A DNA stretch of 64,000 nucleotides, taken from Burkholderiales bacterium (GTDB lineage: Bacteria > Pseudomonadota > Gammaproteobacteria > Burkholderiales > Burkholderiaceae_F). Shown here in pieces: positions 8,970-16,338 of this stretch (within the stretch, counting starts at the first letter, position 1; every line of letters starts with the position of its first letter). Both the position numbers and the translations under genes were made by a program. The notes beneath the pieces are model-generated. The model made no database searches. It saw only the letters and a program-made list of their open reading frames with translations, and was not told where the DNA came from. Location of the stretch: contig JADJWR010000003.1 of the NCBI GenBank assembly GCA_016716275.1, positions 620,001-684,000 of the forward strand, written 5' to 3'.

Positions 8970-9641
8970 CTACTCGGGCGGGATCGGATCGTCGACCGGC
9001 GCGTCGACCCCCGGCATCTCCGGGAACGGGCCGTCGGCTTCGTCGTCCGCCGGAGCGACGATCGAGCCGGCCGTGCCGACCAGGTCGTCGATCACCTTGC
9101 GCAGCGTCCTGACCGCCGTCGGCGCCTCGAAGCTCATCACCTGGTCGGCCACCCAGGCGCGATCCTGCGGCGCCACCGCCCTGGTCAGCGCGACGCTCGC
9201 CAGCCGCATGAACGCCACGTCCTGCCCGACGCCTTCGCCGAAGTCGAGCTGCGCGTAGTCGTCGGCACGGCTGTTGTAGAGGTCGATGAACTGCCGGCGA
9301 ATCGGCCGGTCATCCTCGGCGAGCAGCCGCGACTCGTTCTCGGCGACCAGTTCGGCGAGCCGCTTGACCATCGACACGGTGAACTGCCGGCGCTCGGGCA
9401 GCGACAGGCGCGCCAGCGCCAGCCGGTCGGCCACCTGGACCAGGAATACCAGGTACTCGCGCAGGACATCGAAATACTGCGGGCCGGCTTCGATCTCGAA
9501 CTGCGCCGTGCGCATCTGCCCGATCGTCGCCAGTCCGAGCCGCCAGGCGGTGAACGCGGCGACGCTGGCCAGCGTCGCCGGGTCGCGCGCCTTGTCCTTG
9601 TTGAAGAAGCGGCTCTTGGTCCGCCGCAGCGGCGTGCTCAC
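8970..9641 (-). CDS. Uncharacterised 223-aa protein in the dsr-divergent operon
   Basis: I do not recognise the family. The protein is predicted soluble and largely helical, with a basic N-terminus (TPLRRTKSRFFNKDK) and an acidic, proline-rich C-terminal tail (about residues 195-223). It has no cysteines at all, no signal peptide and no membrane segment. It ends 6 bp before the TauD-like gene and starts 3 bp after the stop of the DsrC-like gene, so it is surely co-transcribed with them. A scaffold or regulator role is possible but nothing in the sequence shows it. Confidence 0.75.
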   Translation of the reverse strand: MSTPLRRTKSRFFNKDKARDPATLASVAAFTAWRLGLATIGQMRTAQFEIEAGPQYFDVLREYLVFLVQVADRLALARLSLPERRQFTVSMVKRLAELVAENESRLLAEDDRPIRRQFIDLYNSRADDYAQLDFGEGVGQDVAFMRLASVALTRAVAPQDRAWVADQVMSFEAPTAVRTLRKVIDDLVGTAGSIVAPADDEADGPFPEMPGVDAPVDDPIPPE

Positions 9642-9644
9642 GGT

Positions 9645-9974
9645 CTAGTAGCCGCCCTTGCCGAACGGCTTGGGCAGGCCGGCGAAGCGCACCCCCTGCT
9701 TGGCCGGCCCGCCCGGGAACAGGTCGTACAGGGTCTTGCTGTCGTGGTGCGGCAGCAGCTCGGCGAGGTCCTTGAGCATGGCGCGGAAGTTGGGCGTCTG
9801 GCCATGCTCGCGGTACTGCTCGCGCAGGTAGTCGATCACCGCCCGGTGGTCGTCGGTCAGCGTGATCCCTTCGGCCTGGGCGATCACCGCGCAGACCTCG
9901 TCGCTGTAGTTGGCCTCCAGCAGGTAGCCTTCTTCATCGGCCTCGATGGTGCTGCCGTTGACTTCGTAGTTCAT
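9645..9974 (-). CDS. DsrC/TusE-family paralogue lacking both active cysteines
   Basis: 109 residues from an ATG at 9974 preceded by GAGAGGAG. The fold is clearly DsrC-like: EADEEGYLLE at the N-terminus, the HRAVIDYLREQY helix, LYDLFPGGPAKQ and a C-terminal arm GLPKPFGKGGY. In true DsrC the arm carries CysB in QACK and the penultimate CysA; here these positions are Val (QGVR) and Lys. Such proteins cannot carry sulfur by the known trisulfide mechanism, and cysteine-free DsrC relatives have been proposed to act as regulators. It lies between the tandem TusA gene (14-bp gap) and the 223-aa gene. Confidence 0.87.
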   Translation of the reverse strand: MNYEVNGSTIEADEEGYLLEANYSDEVCAVIAQAEGITLTDDHRAVIDYLREQYREHGQTPNFRAMLKDLAELLPHHDSKTLYDLFPGGPAKQGVRFAGLPKPFGKGGY

Positions 9975-9988
9975 CGGTCTCCTCTCGT

Positions 9989-10483
9989 TCACTGGGCCTG
10001 CGCGCCGACCGCGCTCAGGTAGAACTCGAACTCGCCCGGCGACGGCTCGAACCGGTCGAGCAGGCGCGCCGCGCCATCGGCGGTCCACGACGCGACGTCG
10101 GCCGGCGCGCTCGGGCAGTTGCTGATCAGCACCAGCACCTCGCCGGGCTGCATCGCGCGCAGCAGCCGCCGCGCCTCGACGATCGGGCCGGGGCAGGCAA
10201 CGCCGCGCAGGTCGAGCACGACGCTGCCGCGGCTGGGCTCCGCCGACTGCCGCCGGCGGATCGTGTAGGCGACCCGGCGGCCGTTGATCGGCTCGACGGC
10301 GATCACCTCGTGGCCGGTTGCGGCGGCCCAGTCGCGCAGGTCGTCGCCGGTGCCGGGGCAGTCCGAAATCAGCACCAGGTGCTGGCCGTTCGGCAGATCG
10401 TCGAGCAGCTTCTTGGCGCCGAGCAGCGGCAACGGGCAGGACAGCCCGCTCGTGTCGAGACGGATGGTCGACGGTGCGTTCAT
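9989..10483 (-). CDS. Tandem fusion of two TusA-like sulfur carrier domains
   Basis: 164 residues with two TusA folds in one chain. Domain 1 (about 6-76) has the CPxP sulfur-carrier motif LSCPLP with Cys16; domain 2 (about 87-160) has VACPGP with Cys97. Both active cysteines are kept. Each domain also has a second cysteine in matching places (ISDCPGTGDD, Cys42; ISNCPSAPAD, Cys123) where ordinary TusA usually lacks one. It likely accepts and passes persulfide sulfur. I use the ATG at 10483; an ATG 21 bp upstream (MAAGQAK) is an alternative. Co-directional with the Cmx6-like gene, 23-bp gap. Confidence 0.88.
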   Translation of the reverse strand: MNAPSTIRLDTSGLSCPLPLLGAKKLLDDLPNGQHLVLISDCPGTGDDLRDWAAATGHEVIAVEPINGRRVAYTIRRRQSAEPSRGSVVLDLRGVACPGPIVEARRLLRAMQPGEVLVLISNCPSAPADVASWTADGAARLLDRFEPSPGEFEFYLSAVGAQAQ

Positions 10484-10506
10484 CTTCGCCTGCCCGGCCG
10501 CCATCC

Positions 10507-11103
10507 TCAGAGGCCGACAGCGGCGACCGACTTGTGCGGCACGAACACGCCGCAGCCGAGCTTGCGGTGCAGGCCGATCCCGTGCGCCTGCGCAGTCAAC
10601 GATTGCTCGGCCGACAGGCCGTGCAGCATCAGGCTGAAGCCGGCCAGCCGCTGGTCGCCCACGGCAATTTCGCCGCGCCGGCCGACGATCGTCTCGCAGT
10701 CGAGGGCGAGCCCGGCCAGCGCGCGCTCGACCTCGGCGAGGAAAGCGCCTTCGTCGTCGGCCCCGGTGACGACCAGCTTCGCGTGCAGCACCGGGTGCGC
10801 CAGCAACTCCCGTCGGCTGGCCCGGCCGAGCCGCAGCGGCGCCGGCAGCGCCAGCGTCCGCTCCTGCAGCACCTCGCAGGCGTCGCTGCACGAATCCGGC
10901 ACGCGCAGCGTCAGCCGGCTGCGACCGCCGACCAGCAGCGCCTCGCCGCATGGCGTCAGCCCACGCAGCGGATGCACGGCCGCCAGCGGCTGGTCGTCCA
11001 GCCACGGCGCAAGCGTCCGCAGCGCTTCGTACAGACCGCGCGGATAGTCGCGGCCGACGCTGGTGCCGCTGATCGCGTAGGCGTACTCGATCCAGCCGCT
11101 CAT
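10507..11103 (-). CDS. Cas6/Cmx6-like RAMP protein, not linked to CRISPR
   Basis: 198 residues. The C-terminal motif GIGLHRKLGCGVFVPHK (175-191), with VPHKSVAAV after it, is what I know from the Cas6/Cmx6 (MYXAN subtype) family, where the glycine-rich loop binds RNA. The rest also follows that family: GT near 13, LYEAL near 24, AAVHPLRG near 41-48, RSRLTLRVP near 61-69 and AGFSLMLHGLS near 154-163. Where I expect the family's N-terminal DHGY histidine, this protein has Tyr20 (RDYPRG), so cleavage activity may be lost. No CRISPR repeats or other cas genes are seen. It is second in an operon with TusA- and DsrC-like genes. A function in RNA binding is inference. Confidence 0.72.
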   Translation of the reverse strand: MSGWIEYAYAISGTSVGRDYPRGLYEALRTLAPWLDDQPLAAVHPLRGLTPCGEALLVGGRSRLTLRVPDSCSDACEVLQERTLALPAPLRLGRASRRELLAHPVLHAKLVVTGADDEGAFLAEVERALAGLALDCETIVGRRGEIAVGDQRLAGFSLMLHGLSAEQSLTAQAHGIGLHRKLGCGVFVPHKSVAAVGL

Positions 11104-11152
11104 CGAGCGGTCTCCATCGCGGCACACCGTCGGCGGCGGGGCATCGCGCCGC

Positions 11153-11392
11153 TCATCGAGCAGCCTGCGGCGAGGGCGCGTGAAGGCGCGCCCACTGCGA
11201 CATCTGCTCGCCCCACTCGGCGGCCGTGGCCGCGTCGATGTCGAACACGGTGAAGCGCTTGCCCTCGCGGATGCGGATGCGCAGCAGGCTCAGTCCGCCG
11301 TGCACGTAGTCGACCTGCTGCAGCTCGATCTCCTGGCCGCCGATAGGGGCATGCAGTCGGGCCAGAGGGGTGATCGTGAGCTTCTCGTCCAT
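11153..11392 (-). CDS. Small conserved-looking protein, first gene of the dsr-divergent operon
   Basis: 79 residues, soluble, no cysteines. The pattern is IELQQVDY...GLSLLRIRIREGKRFTVFDIDAATAAEWG, which reads like a small beta domain followed by a helix. It may belong to a family of small unknown proteins of sulfur oxidisers (DUF6967-like from memory, not verified). It begins the leftward gene set opposite dsrA and ends 49 bp before the Cmx6-like start. Strong third-position GC bias supports it being real. Function unknown. Confidence 0.65.
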   Translation of the reverse strand: MDEKLTITPLARLHAPIGGQEIELQQVDYVHGGLSLLRIRIREGKRFTVFDIDAATAAEWGEQMSQWARLHAPSPQAAR

Positions 11393-11675
11393 GCGCGCGT
11401 CGTATCGCTCTTTGCTGGTCGATCGCGGGTGGCGCGCGACCGGGCCAATGTCGATCCACAGGCTGTGCCGATGGTAACGGCCATTACCCCGCTTGGCAGC
11501 GCACCCCTCCCATTGGGGTTAGCCGGGTAATCATCGCGGGCTATGGCTGCAGCGGGAGGCGCCCCGTAGGATTCCCGAGTGCGGTGATTGCGCCTGCCGC
11601 CGGCGACGGGGCCGTGTACTTCGGCCCTCGCCCGGTCCGCATCCGGACGAACCGATACAAGGAGGCTGAATCAAC
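11393..11675. promoter_or_regulatory. Divergent promoter region between the Cmx6/TusA operon and dsrA
   Basis: 283 bp without a gene, with promoters expected in both directions. It holds GGTAA-N6-TTACC (11473-11488) overlapping a TACCC half-site (11484-11488), an imperfect palindrome ACCCC-N7-GGGGT (11503-11519), and a GGGTA half-site (11525-11529). These resemble, but do not match, the TACCC-N4-GGGTA sites found elsewhere in this window. A strong ribosome site AAGGAGG lies at 11659-11665 before dsrA. I could not assign -35/-10 boxes with confidence. Confidence 0.45.
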
Positions 11676-12971
11676 ATGGCAAAGCCGATGCACGAAACGC
11701 CGATGCTCGACGAGCTGGAGAGCGGCCCGTGGCCGAGCTTCGTCAGCGGGCTGAAGCGACTGGCCGCGGATAAGGACTACATGGTCGACCTGCTCGGCCA
11801 GCTCGAGACGAGCTACGAGACCCGCAAAGGGTACTGGAAGGGCGGCACGGTCAGCGTGTTCGGCTACGGCGGCGGTGTGATTCCGCGCTTCACCGAGCTG
11901 AAGGACGAGAAGGGCAACCCGAAGTTCCCCGATGCGGCCGAGTTCCACACGCTGCGCGTGATGCCGCCGCCGGGAATGCACTACTCGACCGACGTGCTGC
12001 GCAAGATGTGCGACATCTGGGAAGAGCACGGCTCGGGCCTGATCGCCTTCCACGGCCAGAGCGGCGACATCATGTTCCAGGGCGTCAGGAGCGACAAGGT
12101 GCAGGACGCCTTCGACGCCATCAACGAGCTCGGCTTCGACCTCGGCGGGGCGGGACCGGCGGTGCGCACGTCGATGTCGTGCGTCGGCGCCGCGCGCTGC
12201 GAGCAGTCGTGCTACGACGAGGGCAGAGCGCACCGCACGGTGATCAACAGCTTCCTCGACGACATCCACCGGCCGGCGCTGCCGTACAAGTTCAAGTTCA
12301 AGTTCTCCGGCTGTCCGAACGACTGCATGAACTCGGTGCAGCGCGCCGACCTGGCGGTGATCGGCACCTGGCGGGACAACATCCGCACCGACGAGGCGCT
12401 GGCGAAGAAGTGGTTCGCCAAGCACGGCATGAACGAGCTGGTCAACGACGTCGTCGCCCGCTGCCCGACCAAGGCGATCCAGATCAAGGAGATCAAGGAC
12501 GTCCGCCAGGGCGAGTCGATCTCCAGCGTGGCGGTGAACGACAGCCAGGCACTGGAGATCGACAACCGCGACTGCGTGCGCTGCATGCACTGCATCAACG
12601 TGATGACCGGCGCGCTGGCGCACGGCGTCGACACCGGCGCCACCCTGCTGTGCGGCGGCAAGCGGACACTGAAGATCGGCGACCTGATGGGCACGGTGAT
12701 CGTGCCGTTCATGAAGCTCGAGACCGACGAGGACCGCGAGGCGCTGGTCGACCTCGGCAAGCGGATCGTCGATTTCTTCGCCGAGAACGCGCTCGAGCAC
12801 GAGCGCATCGGCGAGACAATCGAACGGATCGGCCTGGTCAGCTTCCTCGACGGCGTCGGACTCGAGGTCGACCCGAACATGGTCGCCGCGCCGCGCACCA
12901 ACCCGTACGTGCGCACCGACGACTGGGACGCGGAAGTCGCCAAGGTGCAGGCGAAGAAGAAGGCGGCCTAG
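11676..12971 (+). CDS. dsrA: Reverse-type dissimilatory sulfite reductase, alpha subunit
   Basis: 431 residues, normal length. With DsrB it forms the cytoplasmic alpha2beta2 sirohaem enzyme that oxidises reduced sulfur (delivered by DsrC) to sulfite. Cysteine clusters for the sirohaem-[4Fe-4S] centre are in CVGAARCEQSC and FKFSGCPNDC; a ferredoxin insert follows with CVRCMHCIN and an upstream CPTKAI. Start ATG at 11676, 11 bp after AAGGAGG; an in-frame ATG nine bases later is less well spaced. First gene of dsrABEFHCMKLJOPNR, the order known from Allochromatium vinosum, which marks it as the oxidative rather than the sulfate-reducing type. Confidence 0.98.
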   Translation: MAKPMHETPMLDELESGPWPSFVSGLKRLAADKDYMVDLLGQLETSYETRKGYWKGGTVSVFGYGGGVIPRFTELKDEKGNPKFPDAAEFHTLRVMPPPGMHYSTDVLRKMCDIWEEHGSGLIAFHGQSGDIMFQGVRSDKVQDAFDAINELGFDLGGAGPAVRTSMSCVGAARCEQSCYDEGRAHRTVINSFLDDIHRPALPYKFKFKFSGCPNDCMNSVQRADLAVIGTWRDNIRTDEALAKKWFAKHGMNELVNDVVARCPTKAIQIKEIKDVRQGESISSVAVNDSQALEIDNRDCVRCMHCINVMTGALAHGVDTGATLLCGGKRTLKIGDLMGTVIVPFMKLETDEDREALVDLGKRIVDFFAENALEHERIGETIERIGLVSFLDGVGLEVDPNMVAAPRTNPYVRTDDWDAEVAKVQAKKKAA

Positions 12972-13014
12972 CAGCTGACGCAGGGCAGTCCCGAGCAGAT
13001 CAGGAGAACCGACG

Positions 13015-14127
13015 ATGACGCAAGTCGAAGCACCGGCGGCGCCGGCCAAGGCGGCACCGAAGACACCGCGGCGGGCGGTCGAGTGCGGCGTGCCGGACAA
13101 CACGCAGTTCCTGCACCCGCTGATGAAGAAGAACTACGGCAAGTGGAAGTACCACGACCGGCCGCGGCCGGGCGTGCTGCACCACGTGGCGCATTCGGGT
13201 GACGAGCTGTGGACGGTGAAGGCCGGCACGCAGCGGCAGATGGACGTCTGGACGATCCGCAAGCTGTGCGAGATCATCGACAAGTTCGGCGAGGGCCAGG
13301 TCCGCTTCACCATCCGCAGCAACGTCGAGATCGGCGTGTCGAAGTGGGAGAAGGTCGAGCCGCTCGTCAACGCGCTCGAGTCGGCCGGCTTCCCGGTCGG
13401 CGGCACCGGCAACTCGGTGTCGATGATCGCCCACACGCAGGGATGGCTGCACTGCGACATCCCCGGCACCGACGCCTCCGGCGCGGTCAAGGCGCTGATG
13501 GACGAGCTGATCGACGAGTTCCGCAACGAGCAGATGCCGAACCGCGTGCACATGTCGACCTCGTGCTGCGAGATCAACTGCGGCGGCCAGGCCGACATCG
13601 CGATCATCGTGCAGCACACCAAGCCGCCGAAGATCAACCACGACCTGGTTGCCAACGTCTGCGAGCGGCCGGCGGTGGTGGCGCGCTGCCCGGTGGCGGC
13701 GATCCGCCCGGCGCTGGTCAACGGCAAGCCGTCGCTGGAAGTCGACGAGAAGAAGTGCATCTGCTGCGGCGCCTGCTATCCGCCGTGCCCGCCGATGCAG
13801 ATCAACGATCCCGAGCATTCGAAGCTGGCGATCTGGGTCGGCGGCAAGAACTCCAACGCGCGCGCCAAGCCGACCTTCATGAAGATGGTGGCTTCCGGGC
13901 TGCCGAACAACCCGCCGCGCTGGCCCGAGGTGAGCGAGGTCGTCAAGCGCATCCTGCGTGTGTACAAGGAGGATGCGCGCTCCTGGGAGCGGATGGCCGA
14001 CTGGATCGAGCGGATCGGCTGGCCGCGCTTCTTCGAGAAGACCGGGCTCACCTTCACCAAGTACCTGATCGACGACTGGCGCGGCTCGCGGGCGAACCTG
14101 AACGCCTCGACCCACATCCGGTTCTGA
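13015..14127 (+). CDS. dsrB: Reverse-type dissimilatory sulfite reductase, beta subunit
   Basis: 370 residues. Partner of DsrA. The sirohaem/[4Fe-4S] ligand region STSCCEINCGGQ and the ferredoxin domain with KKCICCGACYPPCPPMQ are visible, together with the upstream CPVAAIRP. An alanine/proline-rich N-terminal leader (about 25 residues) precedes the conserved fold. A GGAGAACCGACG sequence precedes the ATG at 13015. The gap to dsrA is 43 bp. Confidence 0.98.
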   Translation: MTQVEAPAAPAKAAPKTPRRAVECGVPDNTQFLHPLMKKNYGKWKYHDRPRPGVLHHVAHSGDELWTVKAGTQRQMDVWTIRKLCEIIDKFGEGQVRFTIRSNVEIGVSKWEKVEPLVNALESAGFPVGGTGNSVSMIAHTQGWLHCDIPGTDASGAVKALMDELIDEFRNEQMPNRVHMSTSCCEINCGGQADIAIIVQHTKPPKINHDLVANVCERPAVVARCPVAAIRPALVNGKPSLEVDEKKCICCGACYPPCPPMQINDPEHSKLAIWVGGKNSNARAKPTFMKMVASGLPNNPPRWPEVSEVVKRILRVYKEDARSWERMADWIERIGWPRFFEKTGLTFTKYLIDDWRGSRANLNASTHIRF

Positions 14128-14140
14128 GGCGGATGCGGGC

Positions 14141-14500
14141 GTGAAGATCGCAGTTCTGGTCAACGAGGGGCCGTACCAGCACCAGGCCGCCGACTCGGCG
14201 TACCTGTTCTGCGCCGCGGCGATCGCCAAGGGGCACGAGATACAGCGCGTGTTCTTCTATCACGACGGCGTCAACAACGCGACCAAGCACACCGAGCCGC
14301 CGCAGGACGACCGCAACATCGTCGCCCGCTGGAGCAAGCTCGCCGACGAGCACAAGGTCGACCTGGTCGTCTGCGTGGCCGCCGGCCTGCGGCGCGGCAT
14401 CGTCGAGGCGGTGCTGGCGCCGGGCTTCCGCATCTCCGGGCTCGGCCAGCTGATCGACTCCGGCATCAAGGCCGACCGCCTGGTGACTTTCGGAGACTGA
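14141..14500 (+). CDS. dsrE: DsrE, sulfur-transfer subunit of the DsrEFH complex
   Basis: 119 residues, starting at GTG (14141). The active cysteine is in VDLVVCVAAGLRRG and falls at residue 78, the same number as the sulfur-accepting Cys78 of A. vinosum DsrE. DsrE2F2H2 takes persulfide sulfur from TusA-type carriers and hands it to DsrC. It lies 13 bp after dsrB and 3 bp before dsrF, so translation is probably coupled. Confidence 0.96.
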   Translation: MKIAVLVNEGPYQHQAADSAYLFCAAAIAKGHEIQRVFFYHDGVNNATKHTEPPQDDRNIVARWSKLADEHKVDLVVCVAAGLRRGIVEAVLAPGFRISGLGQLIDSGIKADRLVTFGD

Positions 14501-14503
14501 GCG

Positions 14504-14863
14504 ATGGCCAAGAAATTCATGCTGGTCAACCGCAAGGCGCCGTACGGCTCGATCTACGCGCTGGAGAGCCTCGAGGTGGTGCTGATCACCGCCGCCTTCG
14601 AGCAGGACGTCTCGGTGGTGTTCATCGACGACGGCGTCTATCAGCTCAAGAAGGGGATGCAGACCAAGGGCATCGCCACCAAGAACTTCTCGCCGACCTA
14701 CCGCGCGCTGGAGGACTACGACATCGACAAGCTGTACGTCGAGGCCGAGTCGCTGGCGGCGCGCGGCCTGACGGCCGAGGACCTGGTCACCGACGTGAAG
14801 GTGGTCGGCGGCGGCGAACTGGCGGCGCTGATGGCCGAGCAGGACGTGGTGCTGAGTTTCTGA
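14504..14863 (+). CDS. dsrF: DsrF, subunit of the DsrEFH sulfur-transfer complex
   Basis: 119 residues of the DsrE/DsrF fold. It starts KKFMLVNRKAPYGSIYALE, has the VVFIDDGVYQLKKGMQTKG core and ends in a short hydrophobic tail. It contains no cysteine, consistent with a structural rather than sulfur-carrying role. GAGCG lies just before the ATG at 14504. Confidence 0.95.
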   Translation: MAKKFMLVNRKAPYGSIYALESLEVVLITAAFEQDVSVVFIDDGVYQLKKGMQTKGIATKNFSPTYRALEDYDIDKLYVEAESLAARGLTAEDLVTDVKVVGGGELAALMAEQDVVLSF

Positions 14864-14876
14864 GGATCGCTGGCCG

Positions 14877-15173
14877 ATGCTGCACATCCTGAACAAGTCG
14901 CCGCTGGAAACGAACACGCTCGACACCGTGCTGCGGCTGGCGCCTGCCGGCGCGCTGCTGCTGATCGAGGACGCCGTCTACGCGGCGACCAGGGGAGCCG
15001 TCGCCGAGCCGAAGCTGCGCCAGGCGATGGAGCGGATGAAGGTCTACGCGCTGGCGCCGGACCTGGCCGCGCGCGGCATGGCCGACCGGCTGATCGACGG
15101 CGTCGCCACCGTCGACTACGACGGCTTCGTCGAGCTGGTCGTCGAACACCCCAATTCGCAGTCCTGGCTGTAG
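14877..15173 (+). CDS. dsrH: DsrH, small subunit of the DsrEFH complex
   Basis: 98 residues of the DsrH/TusB family: MLHILNKSPLETNTLDTVLR at the start, LLLIEDAVYAAT in the core and the SQSWL-type C-terminus. The A. vinosum protein has a cysteine at position 20; here the matching segment LDTVLRLA has Val and the whole protein is cysteine-free. The DsrEFH complex therefore has only the DsrE active cysteine. Gap to dsrF is 13 bp. Confidence 0.94.
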   Translation: MLHILNKSPLETNTLDTVLRLAPAGALLLIEDAVYAATRGAVAEPKLRQAMERMKVYALAPDLAARGMADRLIDGVATVDYDGFVELVVEHPNSQSWL

Positions 15174-15219
15174 GGCCGCGCCACGCACCGCAACGACTGA
15201 ACACGACAAGGAGAGTCAC

Positions 15220-15555
15220 ATGGCCACCATCGAAGCCAACGGCAAGAGCTACGAAGTCGACGAGGAGGGCTATCTGGTCAACCTCGGCGAATGGAACGAG
15301 GAGCTGGCGAACGAGATCGCCAAGCAGGAAAGCATCGAGATGAACGAGAACCACTGGGAGGTGGTCAACTTCCTGCGCAAGTACTACGAGGAGTACCAGA
15401 TCGCCCCGGCCGTGCGGGTGCTGACCAAGGCGATCGGCAAGACCCTCGGACCGGAGAAGGGCAACAGCCAGTACCTGTACGAGCTGTTCCCCTACGGCCC
15501 GGCCAAGCAGGCGTGCAAGATCGCCGGCCTGCCGAAGCCGACCGGCTGCGTGTAG
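15220..15555 (+). CDS. dsrC: DsrC, sulfur-carrying substrate protein of DsrAB
   Basis: 111 residues. The C-terminal arm AKQACKIAGLPKPTGCV carries both redox cysteines, Cys99 (CysB) and the penultimate Cys110 (CysA). DsrC receives sulfur from DsrEFH, presents it to DsrAB as a trisulfide, and interacts with DsrK. A clear AAGGAGAG ribosome site precedes the ATG at 15220. The 46-bp gap to dsrH and the strong site suggest higher translation, fitting DsrC's role as a substrate. It is the only one of three DsrC-family proteins in the window with both cysteines. Confidence 0.98.
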   Translation: MATIEANGKSYEVDEEGYLVNLGEWNEELANEIAKQESIEMNENHWEVVNFLRKYYEEYQIAPAVRVLTKAIGKTLGPEKGNSQYLYELFPYGPAKQACKIAGLPKPTGCV

Positions 15556-15606
15556 CCAGGACGGACGGATGAGCGGGGCGGCGCCGCGCGCCACCCCGTC
15601 CTCGTG

Positions 15607-16338
15607 ATGTCGACGGCAAGCATCGTCTTTGCCCTGCTTTTCTACGCCGCGACCATCCTGCTGGTGGCGGGGCTGGCGGCGCGCATCGTCGACTACGCCC
15701 GCACGCCGGCGCCGCTGAAGATCCCGACCACGCCGGCGCCGGTCACCCGCGGTGGCGTGGCGCTGCGGATGGCCCGCGAGGTGGTGCTGTTCGAGAGCCT
15801 GTTCAAGGGCAGCGTCTGGACCTGGATCTTCGGCTGGCTGTTCCACGTCAGCCTGGCGCTGGTGCTGGCGCGCCACCTGCGCTACTTCACCGAGCCGGTG
15901 TGGTTCTGGGTGGCGCTGGTGCAGCCGCTCGGCATCCTCGCCGCCTTCGGCATGGCCGCCGGCCTGGCCGGACTGCTGGCAAGGCGGATCGCCGTCGAGC
16001 GCATCCGCTACATCTCGGTGCCGTCCGACTACCTGATGCTGGTGCTGCTGCTGGCGATCGCCGCCTCGGGCCTGGCGATGAAGTACGTGTTTCGCACCGA
16101 CGTGGTCGCCGTCAAGGCCTTCTTCCTCGGCCTGATGCGCTTCGACTGGCAGCCGCTGCCCGCCGATCCGGCGCTGTACGTCCACCTGCTGCTGGTGGTG
16201 GCGCTGATGGCGGTGTTCCCCTTCTCCAAGCTGCTGCACGCACCGGGCGTGTTCTTCTCGCCGTCGCGCAACCAAACCGACGATCCGCGCGAGGCCCGCC
16301 ACCTGGCGCCGTGGGCGGCGACACTGGAGCGCCGCTAG
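15607..16338 (+). CDS. dsrM: DsrM, membrane cytochrome b subunit of DsrMKJOP
   Basis: 243 residues with about five to six transmembrane helices, related to NarI. Histidines in helix-flanking positions (FHVSLALVLARHLR and the later YVHLLLVV and KLLHAPG segments) are candidates for the b-haem ligands. The protein exchanges electrons between DsrK and the quinone pool or DsrJ side. The open frame allows GTG at 15604 directly before the ATG at 15607; I choose the ATG. Stop TAG abuts the dsrK start with no gap. Confidence 0.93.
   Translation: MSTASIVFALLFYAATILLVAGLAARIVDYARTPAPLKIPTTPAPVTRGGVALRMAREVVLFESLFKGSVWTWIFGWLFHVSLALVLARHLRYFTEPVWFWVALVQPLGILAAFGMAAGLAGLLARRIAVERIRYISVPSDYLMLVLLLAIAASGLAMKYVFRTDVVAVKAFFLGLMRFDWQPLPADPALYVHLLLVVALMAVFPFSKLLHAPGVFFSPSRNQTDDPREARHLAPWAATLERR

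Noticed and set aside
10507..11103. Evidence for a CRISPR-Cas locus
   Set aside because: No regularly spaced direct repeats and no other cas genes anywhere in the window; the Cmx6-like gene stands alone among sulfur genes.
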